A stretch of 64,000 nucleotides of DNA, taken from contig JBGQFD010000002.1 in NCBI GenBank assembly GCA_041496705.1, positions 20,755-84,754 of the forward strand. Reading direction: 5' to 3'. The position numbers and the translations under genes were made by a program. The number at the start of each line of letters is the position of its first letter. Position 1 is the stretch's first letter. A model generated the notes under the pieces. That model saw only the letters and a list, made by a program, of their open reading frames with translations. It did no database searches and had not been told where the DNA came from. The DNA is from VBDM01 sp041496705 (GTDB lineage: Bacteria > Pseudomonadota > Gammaproteobacteria > Burkholderiales > SG8-39). Positions 34,724-43,043 of the stretch are shown in pieces.

Positions 34724-35893
34724 TCAGCCCGCGACCGCGGCGGCTCCGACCGACTTGAAGGCCTTCACAGCGGGCATCACCTCGCGGGCGAAGAGCTCCA
34801 TGTTCTTTCGCGTGAGATCCGCGGGGAGCGTCCCGAACTGGCACAGCACGAGCAGGTTCCCGAAGCGCATGTCCTTCCAGTAGGACTCGAACCCCTGGCG
34901 CGCCGTCGCGGGGCTGCCGCAGACGATCAGCCCCAGCTCCATCGATTTCTCGAGCGTGATGTCGCCGAATATCGCGGCCTTTGCCTTCATTACGTTCTTC
35001 AGCGACTCGCGCGAGGTATAGCCGGGAGGCAGGAGCATCTCGACCGGCATCTTGAGAAACACGTTGCGGAAAGCCTCGAAGTGCGGCTTCGCTTCTCGCC
35101 GCGCAAGCTCATCCGTTTCGGCAATGTAGACAGGCACCGCCCATCCGAGCTGCCGGTCCCCCGCCTCGTAGCCGAAGGCCTTGCAGGTGTCGCGATACAT
35201 TTTCAGATAGCGCTGCACCACGTTTGCCGGGCTGAAGGTCTGCAGATACGTGTAGCGCCGATCCGGGTGCGCCGCCCAGTCGATCGTCTCCTTGCTGCCC
35301 TGCGACGGGATCCAGATCGGCGGATGGGGCTTCTGGAACGGCCGCGGCCAGAGGTTCACATACTGAACCTTGTAGTGTCTTCCCTGGAAAGCGAACGGGC
35401 CGGGCTCGGTCCAGGCGCGCACGATGAGGTCGTGCGCTTCGTGAAAGCGGTCGTGAGAGAAGGTCGGATTCACGCCGAAAGTATGGTACTCGGCGCCGAT
35501 GCCGCGAACGAAACCGGAAATCAGCCGGCCACCCGAGATGACGTCGATCATCGCGTGTTCCTCGGCCACCATAAGCGGGTGCTCGCGCAGCGGCAGTGCG
35601 CTGCCGAGAATGGCGATCTTCGCGCGCTTGGTCCGACGCGCGAGCGCCGAAGCGGTGACGATGGGTGAAGGCATGAGCCCGTACGCGGTCTGATGGTGCT
35701 CGTTCACCGCGAGCGCGTCGAAGCCCAGCTCCTCGCCGTACTCCAGCTCGTCGAGATAGCGGTTGTAGAGCTTGTGACCTCTGACCGGATCGAAATTCGA
35801 GTTCGGCAGATTGACCCACACCGTGCCGTTGTCGCGCCCGGCCTTGAGATCCAGATCGGCATACGGCATCAAGTGGAAGAGGACGATTTCCAA
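34724..35893 (-). CDS. LLM-class flavin-dependent oxidoreductase
   Basis: A 389-residue bacterial luciferase-like monooxygenase. Features include GFDALAVNEHHQTAYGL, GGRLISGFVRGIGAEY, the FHEAHDLIVRAWTEPGPFAF segment and the C-terminal region with FGNLLVLCQFGTLPADLTRKNMELFA. TTG 35893 is the start because it gives the family's usual first strand (MEIVLFHLMPY) and follows GAGG at 7 bases; the longer open frame is read-through of the neighbouring hydrolase. It starts two bases after that hydrolase's stop. It uses reduced flavin to oxygenate an unknown substrate. Confidence 0.88.
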   Translation of the reverse strand: MEIVLFHLMPYADLDLKAGRDNGTVWVNLPNSNFDPVRGHKLYNRYLDELEYGEELGFDALAVNEHHQTAYGLMPSPIVTASALARRTKRAKIAILGSALPLREHPLMVAEEHAMIDVISGGRLISGFVRGIGAEYHTFGVNPTFSHDRFHEAHDLIVRAWTEPGPFAFQGRHYKVQYVNLWPRPFQKPHPPIWIPSQGSKETIDWAAHPDRRYTYLQTFSPANVVQRYLKMYRDTCKAFGYEAGDRQLGWAVPVYIAETDELARREAKPHFEAFRNVFLKMPVEMLLPPGYTSRESLKNVMKAKAAIFGDITLEKSMELGLIVCGSPATARQGFESYWKDMRFGNLLVLCQFGTLPADLTRKNMELFAREVMPAVKAFKSVGAAAVAG

Positions 35894-35895
35894 GC

Positions 35896-36675
35896 TTACC
35901 TCTTGGCGCCGGTAAAGCCGAACACGATATCGCAGAACAAGTCCGGCTTCTCCGCTTGCGGCAGGTGCCCGCAACGCGGAATGATCTCGACCTGCGCCTT
36001 GGGCATGAGCTTGCCGAACTCGCGCGCGTAAGCGACCGGCAGGATCCTGTCTTCCTCTCCCCAGACGATCTGCACCGGCACATCGATCCGGTGCAGCCAC
36101 TTGGGCAGGAACGGATCGTGCAGCCGCGGCTCCCAGCCGAGCCGCGCCACGGTGTGCCGGTTCTTGAGCGCGATATCGACCAACTCCGGCGTCATCGGTT
36201 CGGCCAGTCTCTGCTCCGCGAGTTTCTGATCGAAGAAGAGATTGCGCACGATCTGTTCCGGAGACCAGAGAAAAATGTCGCCCGGCTGGATTCCCGGAAC
36301 CGAAATGCCGGCGGGTCCGACCAGCACGAGCGAGTCGATGCGTGAAGTATCGCGCACCGCCATCTCCAGCGCGAGCCATCCTCCGAGGGAGCTGCCGATC
36401 AGGCGCGTGCCTTTCAGGTCGAGGGCGCGCAGCAGATCCAGATAGAAATACGCGAGGTCGTGGATGTTTTCCAGCCATGCCGGCTCATCCGACAAACCGA
36501 AGCCCGGATGCTCGGGCACGAGCACGTCGAAGCGTTCCGCGAGCGCTTCCATGAAAGGCATCACCGCCGGCGCACCGCTCGCCCCATGCAGGTAAAGGAG
36601 CGGCGCGCCTGATCCGCCGCGTCGCAGGTTGACCCTGCAGCCGTCAAGTTCAAGCGCGCTCTGACTGAATGCCAT
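35896..36675 (-). CDS. Alpha/beta-fold hydrolase
   Basis: A 259-residue hydrolase of the meta-cleavage-product-hydrolase-like group. It has HGASGAP (oxyanion), GSSLGGWLALE with the nucleophile Ser, IVWGEEDRILP with the Asp, and IPRCGHLPQAEKP with the His. It is tightly coupled to the LLM oxidoreductase downstream and lies 9 bases after the MetF-like gene. The grouping suggests that the oxygenated product of the LLM enzyme, or a ring-cleavage product, is hydrolysed here. Confidence 0.88.
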   Translation of the reverse strand: MAFSQSALELDGCRVNLRRGGSGAPLLYLHGASGAPAVMPFMEALAERFDVLVPEHPGFGLSDEPAWLENIHDLAYFYLDLLRALDLKGTRLIGSSLGGWLALEMAVRDTSRIDSLVLVGPAGISVPGIQPGDIFLWSPEQIVRNLFFDQKLAEQRLAEPMTPELVDIALKNRHTVARLGWEPRLHDPFLPKWLHRIDVPVQIVWGEEDRILPVAYAREFGKLMPKAQVEIIPRCGHLPQAEKPDLFCDIVFGFTGAKR

Positions 36676-36684
36676 GACGCGGGG

Positions 36685-37650
36685 CTAGGCGACTTGTCTC
36701 GCGCCGGCGCGCGGTTTTCCCTTCACGCCGGCTGCAGCGATGACCTCGGCAAGCGCGGAATGGAGCTGCGGAGCCATCACGTGCGCGCCGGCGATGCCGG
36801 GTATCTCCGCAAGCTGCTGCATCAGTTCGACGCAGATTTTCTTCCCCTCCTGCTTCGGGTCCGCGGATCTCTCGAGTCGCCCGATGACTTCATCCGGGAT
36901 CAGCGTTCCGAAGAGCTTGTCCTTCATCCAGCGGGCAGAGCGCGCCGAAGGAATCGGCGCAACCCCGATGAGGATCGGCAGCTTCTGCGCAATGCCCAGA
37001 TCCAGCAGTCGTGCGGCGTAGCGGCGCACGACCTGCGCATCCATGCAGAATTGCGTCTGGATGAAATCGGCGCCCGCTTGCATTTTTGCCACCAGGCCGG
37101 CCGGGTGCCAGCCTGCCGGCGGGTCGACCGGGACCTCGGCCGCGCCGAGCACCAATTTCACCGCGCCGCCGATCTGCGTACCGGACGGCAGCCTGCCTTG
37201 CGAGCGCATGCGATCGGCCATCGCGAGCAAGCCCACCGTGTCCAGGTCGAAGACCGGCTTCGCGTCCGGCTGATCGCCCGCTCTGGGATCGTCTCCGCGC
37301 AGTGCGAGAATGTTGCCGATGCCGAGCGCCACTGCGCCGAGCAACTCTCCCTGCAGGGCGATGCGGTTTCGGTCGCGACAAGTAAGCTGCAGGATGGGCT
37401 CGATCCCGTTACGGACGAGGAAATGCGCGGCGGCGAGACTCGACATATGCGCCTTGGAGCCCGCGCCGTCGGTGACGTTCACGGCAGTAACAAGAGTGCG
37501 CAGCGCGAGCGCGCGATTGATGAATTCGGCGGGATCGGTCGAGACTGGCGGTGAGAGTTCTGCGGTAACAACGAATCTGCCGCAGCGAAGTTCATCTTGC
37601 AGCTCGCTTGTGGCGTCAGTCGATGATTCTTCCTTCGCAGCCAAGGCCAT
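36685..37650 (-). CDS. Methylenetetrahydrofolate reductase-like protein
   Basis: A 321-residue TIM-barrel flavoprotein of the MTHFR superfamily: FVVTAELSPPVSTD at the N-terminus, VNVTDGAGSKAHMSSLAA, GNILALRGDDPRAGDQ and FIQTQFCMDAQ. It reduces methylenetetrahydrofolate or, in catabolic clusters, takes part in C1 handling after O-demethylation. The start is uncertain: ATG 37650 gives a typical N-terminus, while GTG 37686 would add 12 residues and sit 7 bases after the upstream stop. Neither has a strong ribosome-binding site. The neighbours are catabolic, which argues for a specialised C1 role rather than housekeeping methionine synthesis. Confidence 0.8.
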   Translation of the reverse strand: MALAAKEESSTDATSELQDELRCGRFVVTAELSPPVSTDPAEFINRALALRTLVTAVNVTDGAGSKAHMSSLAAAHFLVRNGIEPILQLTCRDRNRIALQGELLGAVALGIGNILALRGDDPRAGDQPDAKPVFDLDTVGLLAMADRMRSQGRLPSGTQIGGAVKLVLGAAEVPVDPPAGWHPAGLVAKMQAGADFIQTQFCMDAQVVRRYAARLLDLGIAQKLPILIGVAPIPSARSARWMKDKLFGTLIPDEVIGRLERSADPKQEGKKICVELMQQLAEIPGIAGAHVMAPQLHSALAEVIAAAGVKGKPRAGARQVA

Positions 37651-37693
37651 TTGGTTCGAATCCCGTCTCAACGGCGAGTTTAGCACGGCGCGC

Positions 37694-38854
37694 CTATGCT
37701 CCCGCGCTTCCGGAGCTTCTTTCCGTTTCGACTTTCGCCATGAATTTTGGCGCCAGCTGCCTGAGACGTTCGTCTGGCATCCGCCCGCTGCGCGTCATGT
37801 AGTCGTAGGCGAGACGCCACGGTTCGAGCGCCATTTTTTCGGAAAATTTCTCGTACCAGTACGAGCTCGCGTTGGCCGCGGTGAGCAGCTTTTCGACCAC
37901 CGGCCTGCGTTCGCGCACAAAAACCTCGAGCGCGCGCGGCACGTCCTCTCCGCATTCGGCAAACGCGCGGTCCAGCGCAATCGCGTCCTCGAAGGCGAGA
38001 CGTGTCCCGGAGCCGATCGAGAAGTGCACCGTGCGCAGAGCATCGCCCAGGAGCACGGTATGTCCCGAGGACGACCGCCGTGCCGTCCAGCAGTCGTTTC
38101 GCAGGAGCGGAAACTGTCGCCACACCGACTTGTTCGAGACTAGGGTGTGCTCGCCCAGGTCGGCTGCAAACACGCGCTCGCAATAGGCCCGCGAATCGGC
38201 ATCGCCTGAGGCGTCCAGGCCCGCGCGAACCCAGGTGAGGGCGTCGCACTCGACGACGAACGTGCTCATCGACGGCGCGTGCCGATAGTGGTGCGCGACA
38301 AAGGCCCCATGCTCGCCCTGGCGAAACGTCAAAGTGAGGCAATCGAACGGCTGCGAGGTGCCGTACCATGCGAATCGGTTGCCGAGGAATTCAATCCGGG
38401 GCAGGAACTGCGCGGCCAGCGTGCGCCTAACCAGCGAGTTGGCTCCGTCGGCGCCGATCACGAGTTCCGCCCCGGCGAAATCGTCGAGGGTGTCGACGGC
38501 GCGGCCATGGGCGATGCTCACACCCGCGTCGCGGCACAATCCCTGAAGAATCTCCAGGAGCGGCAGGCGACCGATCGCCGAAAACCCGCTGCCGTCCACG
38601 TCCACGGCCTCGCCGCGGTGCACGATGCGCTGCATCGGCCAGCGCTGCATCGCCGCCTGGAGGCGGCGCGACAGCTCCGGTTCGTCGCGCTCGAGAAAGG
38701 CCAGCGCGCCGTCGGAAAACACCACGCCAAACCCGTACGTAGCCCCTTGCGGATTCTGCTCGAACACCTCCACCCGCCACGCCGGAGAGCGGCGCTTGAG
38801 CAGCAGCGCCGCAAGCAGGCCTGCCGCACCGGCGCCGACTACGACGATACGCAC
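37694..38854 (-). CDS. FAD-dependent monooxygenase, salicylyl-CoA 5-hydroxylase-like
   Basis: A 386-residue class A flavin monooxygenase. It has a GAGAAG dinucleotide-binding motif near residue 7, a GFGVVFSDGAL segment, and VLLGDALRTVHFSIGSGTRL, the GD motif typical of the N-terminal half of salicylyl-CoA 5-hydroxylase and anthraniloyl-CoA monooxygenase. The second (reductase) half found in many of those fused enzymes is absent, so this is the stand-alone form. It is expected to hydroxylate an aromatic CoA thioester with NAD(P)H and O2. It begins the run of MetF-like, hydrolase and LLM genes. Confidence 0.85.
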   Translation of the reverse strand: MRIVVVGAGAAGLLAALLLKRRSPAWRVEVFEQNPQGATYGFGVVFSDGALAFLERDEPELSRRLQAAMQRWPMQRIVHRGEAVDVDGSGFSAIGRLPLLEILQGLCRDAGVSIAHGRAVDTLDDFAGAELVIGADGANSLVRRTLAAQFLPRIEFLGNRFAWYGTSQPFDCLTLTFRQGEHGAFVAHHYRHAPSMSTFVVECDALTWVRAGLDASGDADSRAYCERVFAADLGEHTLVSNKSVWRQFPLLRNDCWTARRSSSGHTVLLGDALRTVHFSIGSGTRLAFEDAIALDRAFAECGEDVPRALEVFVRERRPVVEKLLTAANASSYWYEKFSEKMALEPWRLAYDYMTRSGRMPDERLRQLAPKFMAKVETERSSGSAGA

Positions 38855-38895
38855 GGCGTCACGGCTGAGAGCGGTTTGAGTAAATCAGAGCTTCC

Positions 38896-39501
38896 TTATG
38901 CGTTCGTAAAATCGAGGCGATCGTCGAGGAGCACGCCGAAGAGCTTTATCGGGTCACGCCGGGCGAGTTCCAGAGGAGGCAGTTCCTCTGCCTCTATCGC
39001 CACACCCATCTCGCGGGCGAGTTCTATCAGCGGCTCCGAAAGGACGAACTCCCCCGCCCGCGCGCGATGCAACAGCCGGTTGGCCACGCTGACGCAGTCG
39101 CCGAACACGAACAGCTGTTCCGGGGTGGGGTTGTTTTCGGCAAAGCCGACCACGGCGTCGCCGCAGTGCAGGCCCATCGAAACCGCTGCCCGCACCCCGA
39201 AATCACGATGCCAGGCTGCGGCAAGCTCGGCGAATCCCGCCTGGATCGCCTGCGCCGCCCCCACCGCGTGCTGCGCATCGTCCTGGCCGGTGAAGGTCGC
39301 CATCACCGTGTCGCTGAGGACGTTCACCACGGCGCCTTCGTGTTCCGCCACCGCCTGCGCGACCAAGCCGACGAATTCGACCACGCGCCCGAGCACCACC
39401 GCCGGGTCGAGCATGTCCGACATCCCGGTGAAACCTCGCGTCTCGGCGAACAGGATCACCGTCGGCGAGCGTTCCGGCTTGTCCGTTTCAGTGGCCGCCA
39501 C
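38896..39501 (-). CDS. Class III adenylate/guanylate cyclase-domain protein
   Basis: A 201-residue protein consisting only of a class III cyclase domain. TVILFAETRGFTGMSD is the first metal site, in which the usual Asp is Glu. NVLSDTVMATFTG is the second, with Asp in place but SDT instead of GDG. The C-terminal VFGDCVSVANRLLHRARAG carries the transition-state Asn and Arg. No sensor or membrane segment is present. It may be a weak cyclase or a degenerate nucleotide-binding protein. It lies 41 bases upstream of the monooxygenase gene on the same strand. Confidence 0.82.
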   Translation of the reverse strand: MAATETDKPERSPTVILFAETRGFTGMSDMLDPAVVLGRVVEFVGLVAQAVAEHEGAVVNVLSDTVMATFTGQDDAQHAVGAAQAIQAGFAELAAAWHRDFGVRAAVSMGLHCGDAVVGFAENNPTPEQLFVFGDCVSVANRLLHRARAGEFVLSEPLIELAREMGVAIEAEELPPLELARRDPIKLFGVLLDDRLDFTNA

Positions 39502-39670
39502 CTGCCAGTCTCCAGTCTTGGAATGGGGGGCATTCTACACAGACCCGGCAGGCGCGGCAGGCGTGGCTATCCTTTCTCCTCGAACGCCGCGTAAGGTCCG
39601 GTTGCGTAGCTTCATCCGCTCCCCATTTGGATATTCTCAAATGTCATTAGTTTAAACCTCCCGCCGAGAC

Positions 39671-39676
39671 TATAAT
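39671..39676 (+). promoter_or_regulatory. Consensus -10 box upstream of the peroxiredoxin gene
   Basis: A perfect TATAAT in otherwise GC-rich sequence, 108 bases before the peroxiredoxin start. No good -35 hexamer is seen at normal spacing (TTAGTT at 18 bases is the nearest), which is compatible with an activator-dependent promoter. The 283-base gap from 39502 to 39784 holds nothing else recognisable. Confidence 0.45.
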
Positions 39677-39784
39677 TCCTCCCGCCCCGGAAATGCTCTG
39701 AGCGGGATCCCTCAACTTAGTGCCGGACGCTCCACCACGCAGTCTCCCGAGCCATCCGGCACGCTGTCGACATGGAGGTTGCAT

Positions 39785-40438
39785 ATGCCAGTACGCATCG
39801 GCGACGAAGCGCCGGATTTCACCGCGGAAACCACGGAAGGCACGATCCATTTCCACGACTGGATCGGCGACAAGTGGGCGATCCTGTTCTCTCACCCCAA
39901 GGATTTCACCCCCGTCTGCACGACCGAACTCGGCTACATGGCCAAACTCAAGCCCGAGTTCGACAAGCGCAACACCAGGATCATCGGGCTGTCGGTCGAT
40001 CCGGTGAGCGACCACAACCGCTGGGTCGGCGACATCAAGGAAACGCAGGGTACCGCGGTCAACTATCCGATGATCGGCGACGCGGACCTCAACGTCGCGA
40101 AGCTCTACGACATGATCCACCCCAACGCCAGCGGCGGCAAGCGCACTGCAGCCGACAACGCCACGGTGCGCTCCGTTTTCATCGTCGGTCCCGACAAGAA
40201 GATCAAGGCCATGCTCATCTATCCGATGACGGCGGGGCGCAATTTCGACGAAGTCCTGCGGCTGCTCGACTCGCTGCAACTCTCGGCGAAGTTCACGGTG
40301 GCCACGCCGGTCAACTGGAAGCCCGGGCAGGACGTGATCATCCCCACCTCGGTGTCCGACGAGGACGCGAAGAAAAAGTATCCCCAGGGCTTCAAGACCC
40401 ACAAGCCGTACCTGCGCACCGTTACCCTGCCGAAGTAG
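39785..40438 (+). CDS. 1-Cys peroxiredoxin (Prx6-type)
   Basis: A 217-residue peroxidase that reduces peroxides through a single Cys near residue 45 in FTPVCTTELG. No other Cys occurs in the protein, so it is a strict 1-Cys enzyme that depends on an external thiol. The RSVFIVGPDKKIKAMLIYP segment and the long C-terminal extension ending HKPYLRTVTLPK are typical of the Prx6 subfamily. ATG 39785 follows GGAGG by 7 bases. Confidence 0.93.
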   Translation: MPVRIGDEAPDFTAETTEGTIHFHDWIGDKWAILFSHPKDFTPVCTTELGYMAKLKPEFDKRNTRIIGLSVDPVSDHNRWVGDIKETQGTAVNYPMIGDADLNVAKLYDMIHPNASGGKRTAADNATVRSVFIVGPDKKIKAMLIYPMTAGRNFDEVLRLLDSLQLSAKFTVATPVNWKPGQDVIIPTSVSDEDAKKKYPQGFKTHKPYLRTVTLPK

Positions 40439-40452
40439 GCCAGGCGGAGTCG

Positions 40453-40896
40453 ATGAAACGGTTTGCGATGTGGTTTGCGTGCGCGTGCATCGGTGCGACT
40501 GCTCTGCTGGGCGGATGCAAGACGCCGCCCACGCAGGAGGAGATGAAGGCTCGTGACTACGGCACGCAGCCGGCAAACCACGAGCAGCTGATTCGCGACT
40601 ATCTGAAGGTCAGGCTCACCGACCCGGTCAGTGCCATCGTCGAGTTCCGCGCCGGCCCGAAGCAGCTTTTCCAGCAGCAGACTTCGCTGCGGGACCTGCA
40701 GTGGGGCTGGGGCGTGTGCGTGTGGATCAACGACAAGAACACGCGGGGGGCCTACGACGGGTTCTATCCCATGGTGTTCTTCATACGCGAAGGCAAGATC
40801 GTCGCGGTCAACGGCGGGGAGCAGGACAACATCATCGGCGCGCGCTACGCCCGTGCCGGCTGCAATGAGCTGGGAGCGCCGTTTACTACGCGTTGA
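40453..40896 (+). CDS. Putative lipoprotein of unknown function
   Basis: A 147-residue predicted lipoprotein, with a signal peptide ending in LLGGC (Cys near residue 22). The mature part contains EQLIRDYLKVRLTDPVSAIVEF and WGWGVCVWINDKN, with a final ARAGCNELG. I do not recognise a named family. It follows the peroxiredoxin by 14 bases and may share its transcript. It probably sits in the outer membrane facing the periplasm. Confidence 0.75.
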   Translation: MKRFAMWFACACIGATALLGGCKTPPTQEEMKARDYGTQPANHEQLIRDYLKVRLTDPVSAIVEFRAGPKQLFQQQTSLRDLQWGWGVCVWINDKNTRGAYDGFYPMVFFIREGKIVAVNGGEQDNIIGARYARAGCNELGAPFTTR

Positions 40897-40974
40897 CGCC
40901 CCGCGAAGAATTCGCGCCGTCTCCAGGTGTACAATCGGTCGAAAATCCGACAAGATTCGACGGAGGAGAGACCG

Positions 40975-41937
40975 ATGCTTCGACTGACGTTGCTCGCTGC
41001 TGCGCTCGCGGCGGCTGTTCCCCTGACCGCTTTTTCGCAGGACTACCCACGCAAGCCCATAAGAATGATCATGCCCAACGCCGCCGGGGCTTCGGTCGAC
41101 ATTCTCGGGCGCATCGTGGCGATCAAGATGAGCGAGGCGCTCGGCGAACAGATGATCGTCGAGAACCGCGCCGGGGCGGGCGGCGCGATCGGCATGGAGG
41201 GGCTGAAGAACGCGGCCCCGGACGGTTACACGGTGCTCGGCGCCTCGACCGCGGCCATGTCCATCATCCCGAACCTGCGAAAGAACCTTCCCTACGATCC
41301 GCTCAAGGATTTCGGCTTCGTGTCGCTTTACGCGATCACGCCCAATGCCCTAGTGGTGAATCCGAACGTGCCGGTCGGCTCGACCCGCGAACTGATCGAC
41401 TACCTGAAGACGCGCGGGCCGCAGACCAACATGGCATCCGCCGGCCCCGGCTCGCAAAGCCACCTGGCGGGCATCCTGTTCCAGCAGATGACCGGCGTGC
41501 AGTCGGTGCACGTGCCCTACAAGGGCGGCGGTCCCTCGGTCGCCTCGGTGATGGCGAATGAATCGCAGTGGACCATCACGCCCGCGCCGGCAGTTTTTTC
41601 CTTTCTCAAGCAGAACCGGCTGAAGATGCTGGCGCACACCCTGCCGGCGCGCTCGCCTCTCTTCCCGGGCGTTCCGACAATTTCGGAAACGGTCCCCGGC
41701 TACACCTACAGCGGCTGGACCGGCCTGATGGTGCCCAGGGGAACGCCGCAGCCCATCGTCGACAAGCTGCGCGGTACGCTGCTCAAGCTCGCCGCGGCGC
41801 CGGAGTTCAGGGAACTGATCGCCAACCAGGGCGCCGTCGTGCAGACCAGCACTCCCGAGGAGTTCGAAAAGTTGGTCATCAGCGAGATCGACGCCATGGG
41901 CAAGGCGGTGAAGGCCGCCAACCTGAGCATCGAATGA
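40975..41937 (+). CDS. Tripartite tricarboxylate transporter substrate-binding protein (TctC/Bug family)
   Basis: A 320-residue periplasmic binding protein. ATG 40975 follows GGAGGAGA. A signal peptide ends at AFSQD, followed by the family opening YPRKPIRMIMP. Landmarks are VENRAGAGGAIGMEGLKNA, the hinge segment HVPYKGGGPSVASVM and WTGLMVPRGTPQPIVDKL. No TctA or TctB membrane gene is adjacent, the common orphan situation of Bug proteins in Burkholderiales. Its stop overlaps the next start by four bases, so it belongs with the catabolic genes that follow. Confidence 0.92.
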   Translation: MLRLTLLAAALAAAVPLTAFSQDYPRKPIRMIMPNAAGASVDILGRIVAIKMSEALGEQMIVENRAGAGGAIGMEGLKNAAPDGYTVLGASTAAMSIIPNLRKNLPYDPLKDFGFVSLYAITPNALVVNPNVPVGSTRELIDYLKTRGPQTNMASAGPGSQSHLAGILFQQMTGVQSVHVPYKGGGPSVASVMANESQWTITPAPAVFSFLKQNRLKMLAHTLPARSPLFPGVPTISETVPGYTYSGWTGLMVPRGTPQPIVDKLRGTLLKLAAAPEFRELIANQGAVVQTSTPEEFEKLVISEIDAMGKAVKAANLSIE

Positions 41938-43025
41938 GCGCTGCCGCCCCGGTCAAGCTGGGCATCATTGGCCTGGGACGCTGGGCCCGGGTGCTCGCCC
42001 GGGCGGCGCAGCGCTCGTCGAAGCTGAAAATCGTCTCGGCCTACAGCAGAACGGCCGACAAGCGCGAGGCATTCGCGAAGGAATTCGGCGTCACCGCCGC
42101 GTCCGATCTGCGCCAGATGCTCTCCGACCCGGAGATCCGCGGCGTGATTCTCACCGTGCCGAACGAGCAGCATTACGCGGTCGCCGAGCAGGCCGCGCGC
42201 GCCGGCAAGCATGTGTATACCGAGAAGCCTATCGCCCATACGCTGGAGGACGGCGTGCGCATCTGCGAGCTGGAGGAGCGGCACGGCATCCACGTCGTCG
42301 TCGGCCACTCCGCGCGCCTGCTCGCCGGCACCCGCTCGATGAAGGCCGCGATCGGACGCGGCGAGCTGGGGCGCCTTGCCTGCATCGAGGCCAACTTCTC
42401 CAACGAGCGCGCCCTGGAGTTGACGCCGCAGAACTGGCGCTGGTACCGCGCACAGTGCCCGGGCGGACCGCTGTCGCAACTCGCCATCCACCAGTTCGAC
42501 GCCCTCGCCTGCCTCGGCGGGGAAATCGCCGAAGTCATGTCGATGGCCGCGAAGCTCTCGCCGGTGGGCGCCGAGGTGGACGACCAGTCGCTGACGCTGG
42601 TGAAGTTCGCCGACGGCAAGCTCGGCTACGTCGGTTCCAGCTGGACCTCGCCCGGCATCTATTCGATCCGCTGCTTCGGCCAGAAGGGACTGATGCACTA
42701 CGAAGTCGATTTCGGCGCCTGGGACACGCCCGATCGCCTGCACGAGTCCTCCGCGCTCTACCTGCAGCGCGGCAAGGACGGCTACGGCAAGCGCGAAGCG
42801 CTGGCGCTGCCGCAGTCCAACATGTTCGTCGACGAGCTGGAGAGCTTCGCCGAAGCCATCGCCAGCGATACCCGCCCCGAGCTGAGCGCGGCCAACGGAC
42901 TCGCCGCCGCGGCGGCGGTCAACGCCGCCTTACTCTCGATCGAACGCGGCGGCCAGGCGGTCGCGCTCGCCGAAGTGATCGACGAAGCGCGCGCGTGTGT
43001 CCGCCGACAGCCCAAAGCCGCCTAG
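41934..43025 (+). CDS. Gfo/Idh/MocA-family oxidoreductase
   Basis: A 363-residue NAD(P)-dependent oxidoreductase. The Rossmann fold opens with KLGIIGLGRWARVLARA, continues with the EKPIAHTLEDG motif (catalytic Lys), and the C-terminal beta-sheet domain includes GGPLSQLAIHQFDALACLGG with the conserved Asp/His. ATG 41934 overlaps the TctC stop (ATGA); the longer open frame upstream lies inside TctC. It probably oxidises a sugar acid or cyclitol-like hydroxy compound. Confidence 0.9.
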   Translation: MSAAAPVKLGIIGLGRWARVLARAAQRSSKLKIVSAYSRTADKREAFAKEFGVTAASDLRQMLSDPEIRGVILTVPNEQHYAVAEQAARAGKHVYTEKPIAHTLEDGVRICELEERHGIHVVVGHSARLLAGTRSMKAAIGRGELGRLACIEANFSNERALELTPQNWRWYRAQCPGGPLSQLAIHQFDALACLGGEIAEVMSMAAKLSPVGAEVDDQSLTLVKFADGKLGYVGSSWTSPGIYSIRCFGQKGLMHYEVDFGAWDTPDRLHESSALYLQRGKDGYGKREALALPQSNMFVDELESFAEAIASDTRPELSAANGLAAAAAVNAALLSIERGGQAVALAEVIDEARACVRRQPKAA

Positions 43026-43043
43026 CCAGCGCGAGGAGGCCCC

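Noticed and set aside
35894..36478. N-terminal extension of the LLM oxidoreductase to 36478
   Set aside because: It is antisense-like read-through of the hydrolase gene in another frame. TTG 35893 gives the family's normal first strand and a ribosome-binding site.
37649..37672. GGTTCGAATCCC stretch resembling a tRNA T-arm
   Set aside because: The flanking bases do not form the 5-bp T stem, and no acceptor, D or anticodon arms are present. It lies at the start of the MetF-like gene, so it is chance or at most a tiny remnant.
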